Of a stretch of DNA of 64,000 nucleotides, positions 12,413-24,200 are shown piece by piece (position 1 is the first letter of the stretch; each line of letters opens with the position of its first letter). The position numbers were made by a program, and so were the translations under genes. The notes under the pieces are model-generated. The model made no database searches and was not told the DNA's origin. It saw only the letters and a list, made by a program, of their open reading frames with translations. The DNA comes from Lotus japonicus. Taxonomy: Eukaryota > Streptophyta > Magnoliopsida > Fabales > Fabaceae. The stretch lies in assembly GCF_012489685.1 (NCBI RefSeq), contig NC_080042.1, forward strand, positions 77,691,093 to 77,755,092, given 5' to 3'.

Positions 12413-14248
12413 CTACCAGTATTCCCCACAAGAGCATTTCCCATCTTTGAAATGATGAAATCGCTGGACATCTCTGAGAATAATTTGCCTACCAAAGATC
12501 AATGATATAAATTTAGCAGCATTATGGCAATCAACACAAACTCTAAGGTTCTTGACCACACGAATTGTTGTTCCAGGGGGAGTATTCAGCAACCCAAAAG
12601 TAATAGCCAATTTCTCACTGTGATACCTAAGAATCATTTCTTTCTCTTCATCTTCCATGCCTGCATGAAAGACTAGAGATGTGTCAGGTACATACCCAGC
12701 CAGCTTCAATTCCTTTACCAACTCATCAAGCGCATGGTGTAATACAGAAGAAGTGAAATGAACTCCATCCCCAGAGAAGAATTCATGAACGACATTGTTA
12801 ACCTCTATAGAACTACACCCAGGAATTTTCCCTGCTCCTTTGTCTATCATCATTCTCCTTAAGTGACTCACATCATCCCATCTTCCAGATCTTGCACACA
12901 AGTTTGACAAAAGAACATAATCACCACCATGAGAATCGTCCAGTTCAGAGATTCTCTGCATTACTTGTTTCCCCATTTCAACATTGCCATGACTGCTACA
13001 AGCAGATAGCAATGTCCTCCACAGAATTGGTGTGGGCTTGATTGGTAATTCATCTATGAATTTATATGCTTCATCCAAGCGTCCAGCTCGACCAAGCAAA
13101 TCCACCATACACCCATAATGCTTGATACTAGGAACAATCCCGTACTCATGAGTCATACTACGAAAATACTCATAACCTTCCTCGACCAATCCATTGTGAC
13201 TGCATGCATATAATATACCTAAAAAAGTTATCTCATCAGGCTGCACTTTTTCCTTCTTCATTTCTTCCAACAATGACATAGCTTGGGAACCATGTCCATG
13301 TGTTGCATAAGCAACAATCATCGCCGACCACGCCTGTGTGTCTCTCCTATCCATGCTCCTGAACACTTTAACAGCATCATCCAAACTCCCGCATTTAGAA
13401 TACATATCTATAAGTGCAGTATTTACCTTCACGTATTGATCAAACCCATACTTCTTAACATACTCATGGATCCACCTCCCCAAGTCCAACGCTCCTAGCA
13501 AAGCACAGGACGAAAGCACGACAAGCATGGTGACATAAGTCGGCTTAAGACCAGCCTCCTGCAATTCTCTAAACAAAGCCAATGCCTCAGTGGGCTGACT
13601 CTTCCTAGCACAGCTAGTAATGATTGCATTATATGCAACAACACACGGTTCATCGATCTTACCAAAGACCCTTTTAGCAGCATCAATGTCATCACAGGCA
13701 GTATACATGTTTATGAGTGTTGGGGACACATACATGTTATCACTTACCCCCAGTTTGAAAGCAAGGCAATGCAGCTGTTTACCTTCCTGCAAGGCCTTAA
13801 CCCTCGAACACGCCTTGAGTAGGGAGGAGAATGTGTAATCATCCGGAAGGAGGCCCGAGCACAACACGCGAGAAAACAGAATGATTGCTTTAAAAGGGTC
13901 ATCAGAACGGGCATACCCACGTGCCAATGAGTTAAAAAGAAAAATATCTGGTTGAGGAATTTTGTCGAACAGATGGTGGGCATGTTCCATAGAAGCTGTG
14001 GTGGGGTTGGAAGTGCAGAAATTTATGAGCTTGGTGAGGACATTGGTGTCATTCTGGAGGTGGGTCTTGATGGTGTGAGCTTGAATTTGCTTGAGCTCCC
14101 TAAGAGAGGTGCATTTGGGAATGAGGGAGATGAGGTGAGGTAAAGATTCTAGTGCAAGTGTAGAAGCAGCTTCGATTCTTGGAGGTGGTTCTGTGTTGTT
14201 GTGTTTTGTGGGAGGAAGTGAAGTCAATTGGAGAATGGGTGTTGACAT
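12413..14248 (-). CDS. OTP85: PPR protein, PLS-E-DYW class (OTP85 type)
   Basis: Intronless 611-aa pentatricopeptide-repeat protein of the PCMP-H (DYW) group. The open frame continues 53 codons upstream but only from a TTG; the first in-frame ATG is at 14248 ([11 protein letters not shown]), giving a length close to the ~600 aa of Arabidopsis OTP85. An alternating array of ~35-residue repeats runs from about residue 75 ([47 protein letters not shown]) to the E domain. The C-terminal DYW deaminase shows the zinc signature HSE...CVDCH and ends CSCGEYW. DYW proteins bind specific organelle transcripts and take part in C-to-U editing; OTP85 has been assigned to a plastid ndhD site in Arabidopsis. 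The N-terminus is Ser/Thr-rich, in line with a transit peptide. Orthology is from remembered family similarity, not an alignment. Confidence 0.92.
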   Translation of the reverse strand: MSTPILQLTSLPPTKHNNTEPPPRIEAASTLALESLPHLISLIPKCTSLRELKQIQAHTIKTHLQNDTNVLTKLINFCTSNPTTASMEHAHHLFDKIPQPDIFLFNSLARGYARSDDPFKAIILFSRVLCSGLLPDDYTFSSLLKACSRVKALQEGKQLHCLAFKLGVSDNMYVSPTLINMYTACDDIDAAKRVFGKIDEPCVVAYNAIITSCARKSQPTEALALFRELQEAGLKPTYVTMLVVLSSCALLGALDLGRWIHEYVKKYGFDQYVKVNTALIDMYSKCGSLDDAVKVFRSMDRRDTQAWSAMIVAYATHGHGSQAMSLLEEMKKEKVQPDEITFLGILYACSHNGLVEEGYEYFRSMTHEYGIVPSIKHYGCMVDLLGRAGRLDEAYKFIDELPIKPTPILWRTLLSACSSHGNVEMGKQVMQRISELDDSHGGDYVLLSNLCARSGRWDDVSHLRRMMIDKGAGKIPGCSSIEVNNVVHEFFSGDGVHFTSSVLHHALDELVKELKLAGYVPDTSLVFHAGMEDEEKEMILRYHSEKLAITFGLLNTPPGTTIRVVKNLRVCVDCHNAAKFISLIFGRQIILRDVQRFHHFKDGKCSCGEYW

Positions 14249-14699
14249 TGTTGTGACTGACAAAGATTCTTTGCCTGAAACAGAGGAACGAAAGAGAAGA
14301 AAGAGAAAATGGATAGAGTTGCGGCACTGGACCGGCCGGTTCGGATGAAACGATTGAGTAATCTGGCTGCTTTTGTAAAATCGGTTCTTGCGTCCAGCCA
14401 GAAACAACCGGTGAAACGGTTCGGTTTATTTTACCGGTCAGCTTTCTTCTACTAGGATATGATCAAGTTTTTTTTTTCTCTCTCTTTTAAGTATCCTCTA
14501 TGGGAGGTACTCTTGTTGAAGTCGTGAGCCTTCACACACCATGGTGAAACTAATTCTTTCTCTCATTCATACATTAAAACAAACTTATATATCAATATCC
14601 TTTTATACATTAAAATAATGGATTGTTTAATCCACCAAGACTCTTAAATGGTGGATAATGCATGATAAGAGTGTGATGTATAAACTATACGAGAATATT

Positions 14700-15240
14700 C
14701 AATCCAATGCTACAACCACTACCTTCCACCATCGGCACCACCTGAACCACCACGACCATTGCTGCCCTACAACACTATCACCACCACAAGACTCTCTACC
14801 AACACCATCTACGCCTCCACCACCACCATCATCGCCACCACCACTACATACTGCCATGGCCTACCACCACCACCATTATTGACACAACCATCTCCCTCCA
14901 CCCCCTCCATCACCACCACTGGCACCACCATCATCATCACCATCACCGTCTAACACCACCATCGCCTTACAACATTATCACCACCATAATACTATCCACC
15001 AATACCATCCACGACCACTGCCCCACCACCTTCCACCGCCACCACCACTACCTACCACGACGACCACAACCACCACCACCATTACCGCCACAACATCTCC
15101 CTCCATCGTCTCCGCTACTCGGCATCGCCACTGCCACCTCTACATGCCCACCACAACCACCACCCTCCATCACCACCACTGTCATTGCCCCAACCATCTC
15201 GACCGCCACCACCATCTTTATCACCCACTTACACTATCAT
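14700..15240. repeat. degenerate CAC/ACC trinucleotide low-complexity block
   Basis: About 540 bp dominated by CAC, ACC and CAT triplets on the plus strand. It yields His/Thr/Pro-rich open frames in all plus frames, which are compositional artefacts. It appears to be a decayed trinucleotide microsatellite between the PPR gene promoter and the next plus-strand gene. Confidence 0.75.
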
Positions 15241-16207
15241 CATTTTTATCTATCATTATCAAATATTTCACGAATCAATAGATTTATACTAATTTAAACA
15301 AAATGATAGGTTATATAGTGTATGACCAAACGATGGATAATACTAAATTTTTATCTGGTCTAACATCATCTGACATAATATAAATTGATTTTATACTACA
15401 CAATATACCAAACAAGCTTTAACTCTTAATTATACCCGAATGATAAGTGGTAAAAGCTAGGGATTTATTGGTTTGGAAGGGAAAGGTAGATAAAAAAAAA
15501 ACCATAACTCTTAATTAATTTTGTTTTGAACCGTTTTTTATTTTATTTTTACATTTTGTAAGTATTTATTTCGCACAAAATAACATTTCTCTCATTATAT
15601 CTTTTTTTTTTTGAACGATCTCTCACATGTATCACTTTATTGATTTTTAAAGGAAGAAATGAAAGGATTCTAACTTCCGTTACGAGTCCATCCATTTCCG
15701 AAACCAAAAGTGTTTCATCCACCTTAAACATAATATAAAAAGGTATTACATCATGGTACGACTACGAACGAAGTGAGGGACATTCCTTAGCTTAACCCCA
15801 CTTTTCTTTTTGGATTCCTCGTAGTCTCCGTTTAGGGTTGTCTCTTGTTCACTTTCAGACATTTATTTATTTGTTGTCCTCAGTCCTCACCTGGTCTCTC
15901 TGTCTGTCTCATTTCATTAGTTTTCTCTTTGGTAATATATCATCTTATCTGCTCATCCTTCCATCTAAATTTGTGCTTTTTTATTCCCCACATGCATTTT
16001 TTTCACTGCTATCCAAATGTGCCATTTTTTTTATAGCCAATTAGCCATAGAAGTAGATTGATTATATGACTGATACTGTGATCCACTGTCCTCTGTTTGC
16101 TGTTACTGCTATTTGGGTTTGACTTTGTGTGGATTTTGGATGAAATGATTGAGTCAATGGAAAAGCCTCATTGGGGGCTTCTTGCTTGCTCTGAAATGAA
16201 TCTGATG
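15241..16207. other. promoter and 5' leader region of the 314-aa gene
   Basis: No coding sequence found. A pyrimidine-rich stretch at about 15790-16040 looks like a 5' UTR exon, and an acceptor (TTTTGTGCAG) at 16620 opens the first coding exon, so a 5' UTR intron is likely. Confidence 0.4.
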
Positions 16208-16354
16208 CAGTCTTGTAAAATGGCGGTTATAGCGGCGCTATAGCGCTGTAGCGTAGTGCTCTTTTGGATTGCCGCTATTTTCCGCTTTAAGAGGGTGGAA
16301 ATAGTGGATTTTTGGCTTACTGCTATAGTCCGCGATCCGCGATTAACAACACTG
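16208..16354. mobile_element. hAT-type MITE with 8 bp target duplication
   Basis: 147 bp element with imperfect inverted ends CAGTCTTGTAAAA / CAGTGTTGTTAAT, flanked by exact 8 bp duplications ATCTGATG at 16200-16207 and 16355-16362. The interior is rich in GCGGCGCTATAGCG-type palindromic sequence. 8 bp duplications and CAG-starting ends are hAT features. It lies in the probable 5' UTR intron of the downstream gene. Confidence 0.8.
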
Positions 16355-16700
16355 ATCTGATGTCTGGTTTTATTAAAAATCAAAACTTTTTCCGAGTACC
16401 AGTATTAATGTACTTGAAGGAGTTCCAGAATTTGTTTTTTGTGTACTGCTTGCAACCCAATTTCAGATACCCTTATGCAGTTTTGTATTTTAGAGTCACC
16501 ATGTAGAAGAGGTGATTTTGACCATTTACTTGACAATAGTTCAAATTAATGTTAGTGTGGTGAATGTTAGCTTCTCTCATATCTGCTTTTGTATTCACCA
16601 AACCTTTTTGTTTTGTGCAGAAACATAATCATTGTTAGCTGTAGTAGATAGATGCTGTGCTCATGTATCTAAGTCTCGTTATCACTCAAATCATTGGAAG

Positions 16701-18398
16701 ATGACAATTATGCGAGGTGAGCAGTTAAAACATGATCATCGAGAAAAGGACTTTGGTAATTTTCATGGAAACTTCGATCTGAATGAAACTGCTGAAGAGT
16801 TTGAGCAGCAGCCTGATGTGCAGTGGGAATTATTAGAAAATCACCAAAGCAGATGTAATGAATTATCTGGAAAGATGGAGAAGCATGGAGATAACCTTAG
16901 TGTGGAGGCCCAACAACATGGAGAACAGGTACCTCAGACAAGGACTTTCGAGGGGCGTGTTGATCACTTGCTCTTTCTTGCACAATCTGCTGAGGTAGTT
17001 GCGCAATCGGAAGATAGGGTGGCTCAAACGCATACAAACAACCAAAGTAAAGGTGAACACTGAAAAAGTAAAAATTTGGTTCATTGTGATTTGTGATTTG
17101 ACTTCATTTAGGATTGGCTAATGTTGTATCCTTTTTCATCAATTCAGACGTACATAACAACATGGTTGATCAAATCTCACAAGAACATGCTAGCATTGTA
17201 ACTGCTGATGGTTAGTGATGCTACATTTATTTATTTTTCAAATGCCTTCTATGCGCACTGGAATCCAAATGTGAGAAGACTTTGATAACTGTTAACTGCT
17301 ATTCTTTTGTTTATAGATCAGGAATGCTCTAGAAAAGTACATGAGGGATTATCAGCATTTTCTCATGTAAGTAGTCAGAGGAACAGGCTTTGTCATGAAG
17401 TTGTAAGAACCCGCTTAACTCAAATTCGAAAGCACGCTAGATGTAAATATCTAATAATGGATGAAGAGACTACCGAGCATAACCAATGCAAGCATTCACG
17501 AGGAAAAACAATGCGCCTGAGCCAAATAAAGCATCAAGCTAGGTGTAAAAGTAAGAATGATTTGTCACCACCACCAATGATAATTGGACCCAGAAATGAG
17601 CAACCACGTGGAAGAATACTTCGACTGAGTAAGATGAAACATCAAGCTCGTTGCAAAGAGAATTCAACAGTGAAAGAGGGGGCCGAGGAGCATATGGATA
17701 TGAGTCAATATTGCAATAGATTGAAAGGTAATTAATGAGGAAACTAATACTGTGAAGTGTGATGTAAGGGCTGTTCTTGAACTTGGCACACATCTTTATG
17801 TTCAATGCTTGATTTTCTAAACTTATAATGTGCTTAAAACAGCTTAGTGTCTACTGGATAAGCTTGATAACACTTGTAGTCTGATAAGTGATAACTTATC
17901 TGCAAATTTATTGACTTGGATCTGAGAGCAAACACTTTTCCTTAACATTCTGTTTTTGATTTTTCCTTAACATGGTCCATAGTCCATATAATGTTTGATA
18001 GGTTAAACGTAGAAATTTAGATATTTTTATAATTCACCTACATGTATGTCATTAATCTTCTGCAAAGCAATCAGACATCCGATGCTGGTTGCTGGCTCAG
18101 GAAAATGATAGTCTTCATATTTCAGGCCCCTACTGGATAATCATGCATGACTTTTATTATTCATGTTGGTTTAATATATCAGCATAAAAATATCTTTATC
18201 TCAAATTTATGTACAAATTATACTTTCATTTATCAGTATCAAACCCATATGGGTCTGACAACTTAATGCGTATTAGCAGAAAACTCAGAAGCACAAAAGG
18301 AGTCTATACCTGTGAAAAGATTACGCTTAACTCAATTGAGACGTGAAGTTCGTGCAGGGAGTCTAAGTTCTATTATGCAAAGACCCGGTCAGAATTAG
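16701..18398 (+). CDS. unrecognised 314-aa protein with four basic RLxQ repeats
   Basis: I do not recognise this family. Five segments join with matched phases: 16701-17052, 17148-17210, 17317-17727 and 18280-18398 are the coding exons (352/63/411/119 nt, 315 codons with stop), preceded by the non-coding part of the exon that starts at 16621. An in-frame TAA at 16626 and no earlier ATG in frame support the ATG at 16701. The N-terminal half is acidic and Gln/His-rich (FDLNETAEEFEQQ). The C-terminal half carries four copies of a basic motif: TRLTQIRKHARCKYL, MRLSQIKHQARCKSK, LRLSKMKHQARCKEN and LRLTQLRREVRAGSL, about 40-65 residues apart. No signal peptide or membrane segment. The regularly spaced Arg/Lys/Cys motif suggests a nucleic-acid or protein-binding array, but that is speculation; the function is unknown. 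Confidence 0.75.
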
Positions 18399-20081
18399 AG
18401 GTATATTTTGCTCTTTTTGATTGAATGAGAAGTTCCTACTTTGATCTCATGACTGGAACATTGTAGTTGTATTCGTGATTTTAACATTTTTTTTAAAAAG
18501 AAACAAGTCCAAAATTCAAGATCGGTTTTCTCAGTATGTTTATAAAATAGTAGCTAAGACTTGGGAACTTAGCATTCCCTAGCCTAGTTAATAAAATACT
18601 ATTGTTTTGCACTGTTATGCTAGTACCATAAACCAAGTATACCCGAAAAGGTTATGCTATTAGGTAAGATTATGAATGGTTCTATATCCAACATGCTCCC
18701 GAGACAAGTGATCTTTGAGCTGGAAGCATGGACGATGACCACTTAACTATGCTATATAATTTTTTTTGCTTTACTTTATTTAGAGAATGAGGGTAGCGAG
18801 GGTCATGTGGACTAACACCTCAACTAGTAAAAACTATCTGAAGACTAAAACCCAAATCAGTGAAAAATATAGAAACAGACGATGCTTTGAATATAGGGAC
18901 CCTAAAAAGAAGAAAACTTTAGGGATCGAAAGTCAAACAAAATAGGTGAAGATTGTAGAGATTAAAATCCTATTTAGACCAAATTAAGGCTATTTGTTGA
19001 CGAATCTAAGTTTAGGAGGAGGAGTTTTCCCCGGTTTTAAGGTTTAAGGCGTTTATAAAGATCGAACTCTAAAGCTAATGTTCAAAAAGGGTAGAATAAC
19101 ACGTTTGGATTATCTTATTCTAGAGAAGTTACTGTGTCTTTCTGTCTCTTTGCTACTGTTAGGATGTAAGAGAATGGAAAATCTATAGTAGTTAGTTAGT
19201 TACTAGAATGTTGAATTTGTGTTGCATAATACACTTGCTATCCATCAGTGCAACTTGTATATATGTGGACTTTAATTAATATGTAACCAGATAAAAACGT
19301 TTGTTTCTGAAATTTCTCATGTTAATTGGTTCATTAAGAATGAAATCTGTTGTGAATCTGGTTTGCATGATCTGTGTTTTTTAATGTGAGATTGTTGATT
19401 TTGTATCAGAGCTTGCCAGTGCTTTTGCATTTCCTTACCATAAGCTTCACAGCAAAGCACTCTTAGAATTAGTTTTGGCATCTTATTCTGCTCCATATGC
19501 AATTTAAAAGCAGATTGTAACCCGATTTTCATCTTCAGTTTTGAGTTGCTACTCCTAGTCTCCTCTATAAGTTTTCTTTATTAAATAACTATGGAGCCTT
19601 TGTGACATAACACTCAACATTATGTTTCTTGTTTTATTTGTTTTTAGTTTTGTACAGATCTGATTTGGTAGCAAAAGTGTTTTAGAGGAGGATGCAGACA
19701 AGAACAAGTGCTGCAGGGCTGCTATGGAAAATTTGTGCTGCCATATTTTTTTGAAATGAACTTTCAAGATAATATTTTGTATAAAGTATAAACATCCTAT
19801 GACAAACTTGTAATTAGCTTTATATGGTAATTATTTCTCTCCCTGAGATACAATACAAAGCCTTATAGCTCAAGTGAACAGAGGTTGTTTCTCTTCTCAA
19901 TTTTTTTGGGTCAAGCGGTTGTTTCTCTTCTGATAAGCATTTCTAGTTTCCCCATAAAGCAGATGTTGTTTTGCATGAGGATGAGGGTCTCTCTAGAAGA
20001 CCAAAACAATCCAGGAGATTGGTGTTTATATCATTATGTATTGCTACTTGGTGCACGAAGCACAATCCTAATCCTTATTAT

Positions 20082-20530
20082 AAGGATCACAAAATGAGTT
20101 TGACACGTCGGGTCAATTTATTAACCTGCGGGGCGGGGTGGGTTAGATAGTTCAACCCACCAACCCAACATGCCAATAGTGTGGCGAGGCGGGGGCAAGC
20201 CAACCTCGCAAGCCAACGGTGGGGCTGGGGTGGGTCAACCCATCGAGCCCATAAATTTTAAATAAAAATTAGTTCACTTGTCGGGCAAGCCAATATTTTT
20301 CAGCGTCTTGAGAGTTTGGACATGTCAATTAGCTAAAAAGGTAAAATTGTAATACTTATACATCGTATTGTTTAAATTTTAAATTTTTTTGTTGGGTCAA
20401 CCTGCCCTTAAGTGAAGCGGAGGCGGGTTGAGTATCCAACCTACCGTCGCTAGTGGGTCAACTCGCCGTGCTCCACTTAAGACTGATTGAAAGTGGGTTG
20501 AGATGAGTTGACTCACTTTGCCACCCCTAC
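20082..20530. mobile_element. hAT-like non-autonomous element (GGGGTGGCAAA end)
   Basis: The right end read inward is GTAGGGGTGGCAAAGTGAGT, and the left end AAGGATCACAAAATGAGTTT resembles a degraded version. The interior has repeated GGGTCAACCC/GGGCGGGGTGGGTT motifs typical of a widespread plant hAT-derived repeat. No clean 8 bp duplication was identified, so the class is provisional. Confidence 0.5.
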
Positions 20531-21164
20531 TATATTCACTAATTTTTATTTTCCTTCAGAAAATGCTATAATTTGCAAATACACATGAAATTTAGGTAAT
20601 ACTTTGTTTTTCTTCTCATTATACTATTTTTTTAACATCTTTCACATTATACTAGCCAGTTTATTTTTTCTTCACTTCTTATGAAATATGTGTGTTTTCA
20701 ATTTTTTTATGCTTAACAAAGAGAGCAAAGAAAAACACAAAAAAAGCAAGGAAACCCCCTAACACTTACATAATCCAAAGAGTCTGCCAAAAACAAATGC
20801 TCCATTCTAGGGGATCTTGGAGGAGAAGAAACTCACGCTTCTGAGTTGCTCTTGCTTTCGCCAAGTGATCTGCACAAGCATTTCAATCTTTTACATTTAA
20901 CAGAAATTTGTAGCAGTCCCTCTTTTAGGAGCTAAATTAATTAATTAAAAATCTATAGTTATCGAATTCTATAAATAAAAAAAGCAATAGCATATTTTAA
21001 GAAATGAACTTTCAATTTTTTTTTTTAAGAAATGAAAATTAAAAAATTATCTAATTCCAAAAATAATTATCGAGGTAAAATATACTGAAGAATCTGTGTA
21101 GGGTGTGGACATGAATTGAATTGACCAAACTCATCCAATTCAATTTTATTTTCCGTCAATTCCC

Positions 21165-21180
21165 CTCTCTCTCTCTCTCT
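21165..21180. repeat. (CT)n tract in apyrase leader
   Basis: Uninterrupted CT dinucleotide run (8 units) about 105 bp upstream of the apyrase ATG; such tracts are common in plant core promoters and 5' UTRs. Confidence 0.7.
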
Positions 21181-21286
21181 AAGGTACATTCCCTAGAGAG
21201 AGAAACAACCCATCTCCGATCGCCGCCGTCAACCTCACCGGCAAACCACCATTCGCTGACATGATCAACCACTCCTCCCTCCTTTG

Positions 21287-24200
21287 ATGCGACGATCGAA
21301 TGCCCGCAATCGGTTCGGTTCGAGTCCCAACAAAATGGATCCGAAGCTCCAAATCCGCTCCACCAACCTCTTCGCTCGCAACAACAACAACAACGCTTCA
21401 TCTTCTTCTTCCTCCAGGTCCCTCTGCTCCAACCACACCTTCCTCATTCCCTTCCTCTTCTCCCTCCTCCTCCTATTCTTCTCCTACCACGCCTTCTTCT
21501 CCTCCGGTACCGGCGGTTTCCGGTACCGGATCATCGTGGATGGTGGCAGCACGGGGAGCAGGGTCCACGTCTTCAAATTCAAAGTGGGTGATAGTGTGTT
21601 CGATTTCGGGAAGGAGGGGTTGGCGTCGATGAGGGTGAACCCGGGTTTGTCGTCGTTCGCGGAGGATCCGGATGGGGCGGGCGGGTCGCTTTCGGAGCTG
21701 GTGGAATTCTCGAAGGGTTGGATCCCGAGGGAGAGTTGGAGGGATACTGAGATTCGGCTTATGGCTACTGCTGGGTTGAGGATGCTGGATGCGGAGGTGC
21801 AGGGGAGGATCCTTGAGTCTTGTAGGAGGCTCTTGCGTTCTTCTGGGTTCAGGTTTAGGGATGATTGGGCTTCTGTCATCACAGGTTCGCGCTTGTTTTC
21901 GCTTTCTGTGTTTTTCTGAGTTCTTATGGTGAATGTTATGGAATGCAATGCATGGTCGTTAAGCTTGGAATGTGGTTGGTCTTTGTTTGTTTTGGCTCTG
22001 TGTTTTTTCATGATGATGATGTAGCTTTAATGATTTATTGAAACTCACCTTGGCAATTGAGATGGGGTCTCACAGACATCACCCACGAGTTGTGCATCAT
22101 ATGGATAATTTGATGTATCTATAAGGTTGGTTGTTACTTTAGATAGAAATGGGATGAGGGCATTTATTTGATATTTTTCAGAAGGAAGAATATGGAAGGC
22201 AAAGAGGGAGAATGAATGGTAATAGGCAATTTTCTTTAAGAAGGAAAGATATTTGCATTAGATTGAGTGGCTAAGGAAAATGGTTGTATAATGCCTCTGA
22301 GGATTTACAATATAGTGAACTCAGTTGTCATATCATCTCTGTTACTTTTTTGCTTTTTTTTTTCTTTCTCTTTTTAATCATAGTTTCGTTTGCTCTCATG
22401 GCAATTTTCAGGTGTCACCAGCATCATAATATAAATGTGATGCTTATTTTGTTGTAAACTTCCCTTCATAATTTTGTAATAATTCGTTTGTAATTTGAGG
22501 AACCACGTTAATGTCTTCAATTATGATATTATATATTATGGTTTTATAGGTTCTGATGAAGGAGTGTATGCTTGGGTTGTTGCTAATTATGCACTGGGAG
22601 CTCTTGGAGGTGATCCTTTGGAGACAACTGGGATCATTGAACTTGGTGGTGCTTCTGCTCAGGTACCAACTTCATTTTCGTGACTACCTGTTGGTCCCAA
22701 ACGTTATTTTGGTTAGATCTGAAGGATTTTATGCTATAATACGGTGTATGGTTTGACTGCATGATGTCATTTTGGTTTGAATGGAGTTGTAAAGCTAATA
22801 TTTTAGAGAAAGGTCCACTTGTTGGAAGCATGACAAATGGATTTCTACTGTACTCTGACTTCAGGTGACCTTTGTATCAAGAGAAGCAATGCTGCCCATG
22901 TTCTCACGTGCTGTTCAATTTGGGAATATCACATACAACCTTTACAGTCACAGCTTTCTTCATTTGGGCCTGGTAATTGTTTTTTTTTTGTCTTGCTATG
23001 CTCTTTTTGCTCATTAGCATGTGTGTATGTGCCGATGTACTGCATGCTAAATCACAATTCACGAATGATGTTACATTGAAAAATATATTATAAAAATGAA
23101 AAGTTTGTTTTGATCCTGTCACTTTTTAGTGGAGTGGCAATGTCACAATTTATTACTTTACTTTTCTCCTCATATCAAAATACTAATGGTTCTGATTGGT
23201 CTCTGTTAATTTAACGTGATTCTCTTTGTAAGTCATATGGCTGATCATGTGTTTTATACTTACAAAGATGCAGTGTATGATACTTTCCGACTGTTATATA
23301 TTTTGCAGAATGCTGCTCATGACTCATGGAGAGAAGCACTTATATCAGGAGATTTAAGCCTGGGTAATTACATGATCTGCATTGTTGTGCTAGTTTCATA
23401 TCTCAAAATTCCATGCTGTATTATATTCTATTATTTTATGGCTGCCACTTTTACAGTTTTTGAGTATTAAATATTCTAAGACAATTATATTAAAAGTTAA
23501 ATTTCTATTAAAACATATAACAATATTAAATAGCTATGTTATACATGTTACTAAATTCTTGCAGAGGGAGGTTCTATTCAACTGGTTTTTAAAGCTATAT
23601 TATTTACAAATATCTTGTTTTACTCTGGAGATGAAATTAACACAAATTAATCATCAAGGTTATCCTAGAAAAAATATTACTAAAAAATGTAGGTGTCCTT
23701 TTTTTTATTCAAATAGGGTTTTGAAGTATGGGTGAACAATTGTCATTTGCTCTTGTAGAAACGTGTCTTTTAAATTTTAATTAAAATAGTGATGTTGTGG
23801 TAATTCTAAGTCCAGACCAGCCTCTTCTCTCCTCGCCATGATTTAGCAATTCAATTCCTGTAGATGAAGTACTCTTTCTCTAAATTGAAGAACTCATTAC
23901 AACTTGTCTACGAAATGTTAAAGCTGTCTGCATTATTTCAGCAAAAAAGTTGCATTATTTGATGACTATGTGTGTGTTTGGGTACACATTTAACCTATAT
24001 TAACTCGCATTCCAATGTAAAAAAAGCACAATTCTTTAAAGAAACAAAATTGGACTAAATGAAAGGACTTTTACATCCAAGTCTACTCTAATACAAACAT
24101 ACTCTATTTTTATGCACTCCTTTCAGTTGTACCATATCCCATGCCCCATGTGTGCCCTTTTTATTTTGTCAAATATTTCACTAGGATTTGGTTTCCTGCC

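Larger units (their letters stand above)
18399..21286. other. intergenic, contains hAT-like repeat
   Basis: No gene found. It holds the 3' UTR of the 314-aa protein gene, a hAT-like repeat at 20082-20530, and the apyrase promoter with a CT tract near 21165-21180. Confidence 0.5.

Noticed and set aside
14249..14407. 53-codon N-terminal extension of the PPR protein
   Set aside because: The frame starts at TTG with no ATG; the first ATG at 14248 gives the expected length and a plausible transit peptide.
14658..14953. His/Pro/Thr-rich open frames
   Set aside because: Every plus frame is open because the DNA is CAC/ACC low complexity; no splice signals or promoter support a gene.
23969..24105. 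Possible MITE in apyrase intron 4 (GTGTTTGGGTACAC ... AATACAAACATACTC)
   Set aside because: Inverted ends are only loosely similar and no target duplication was seen; not strong enough to annotate.
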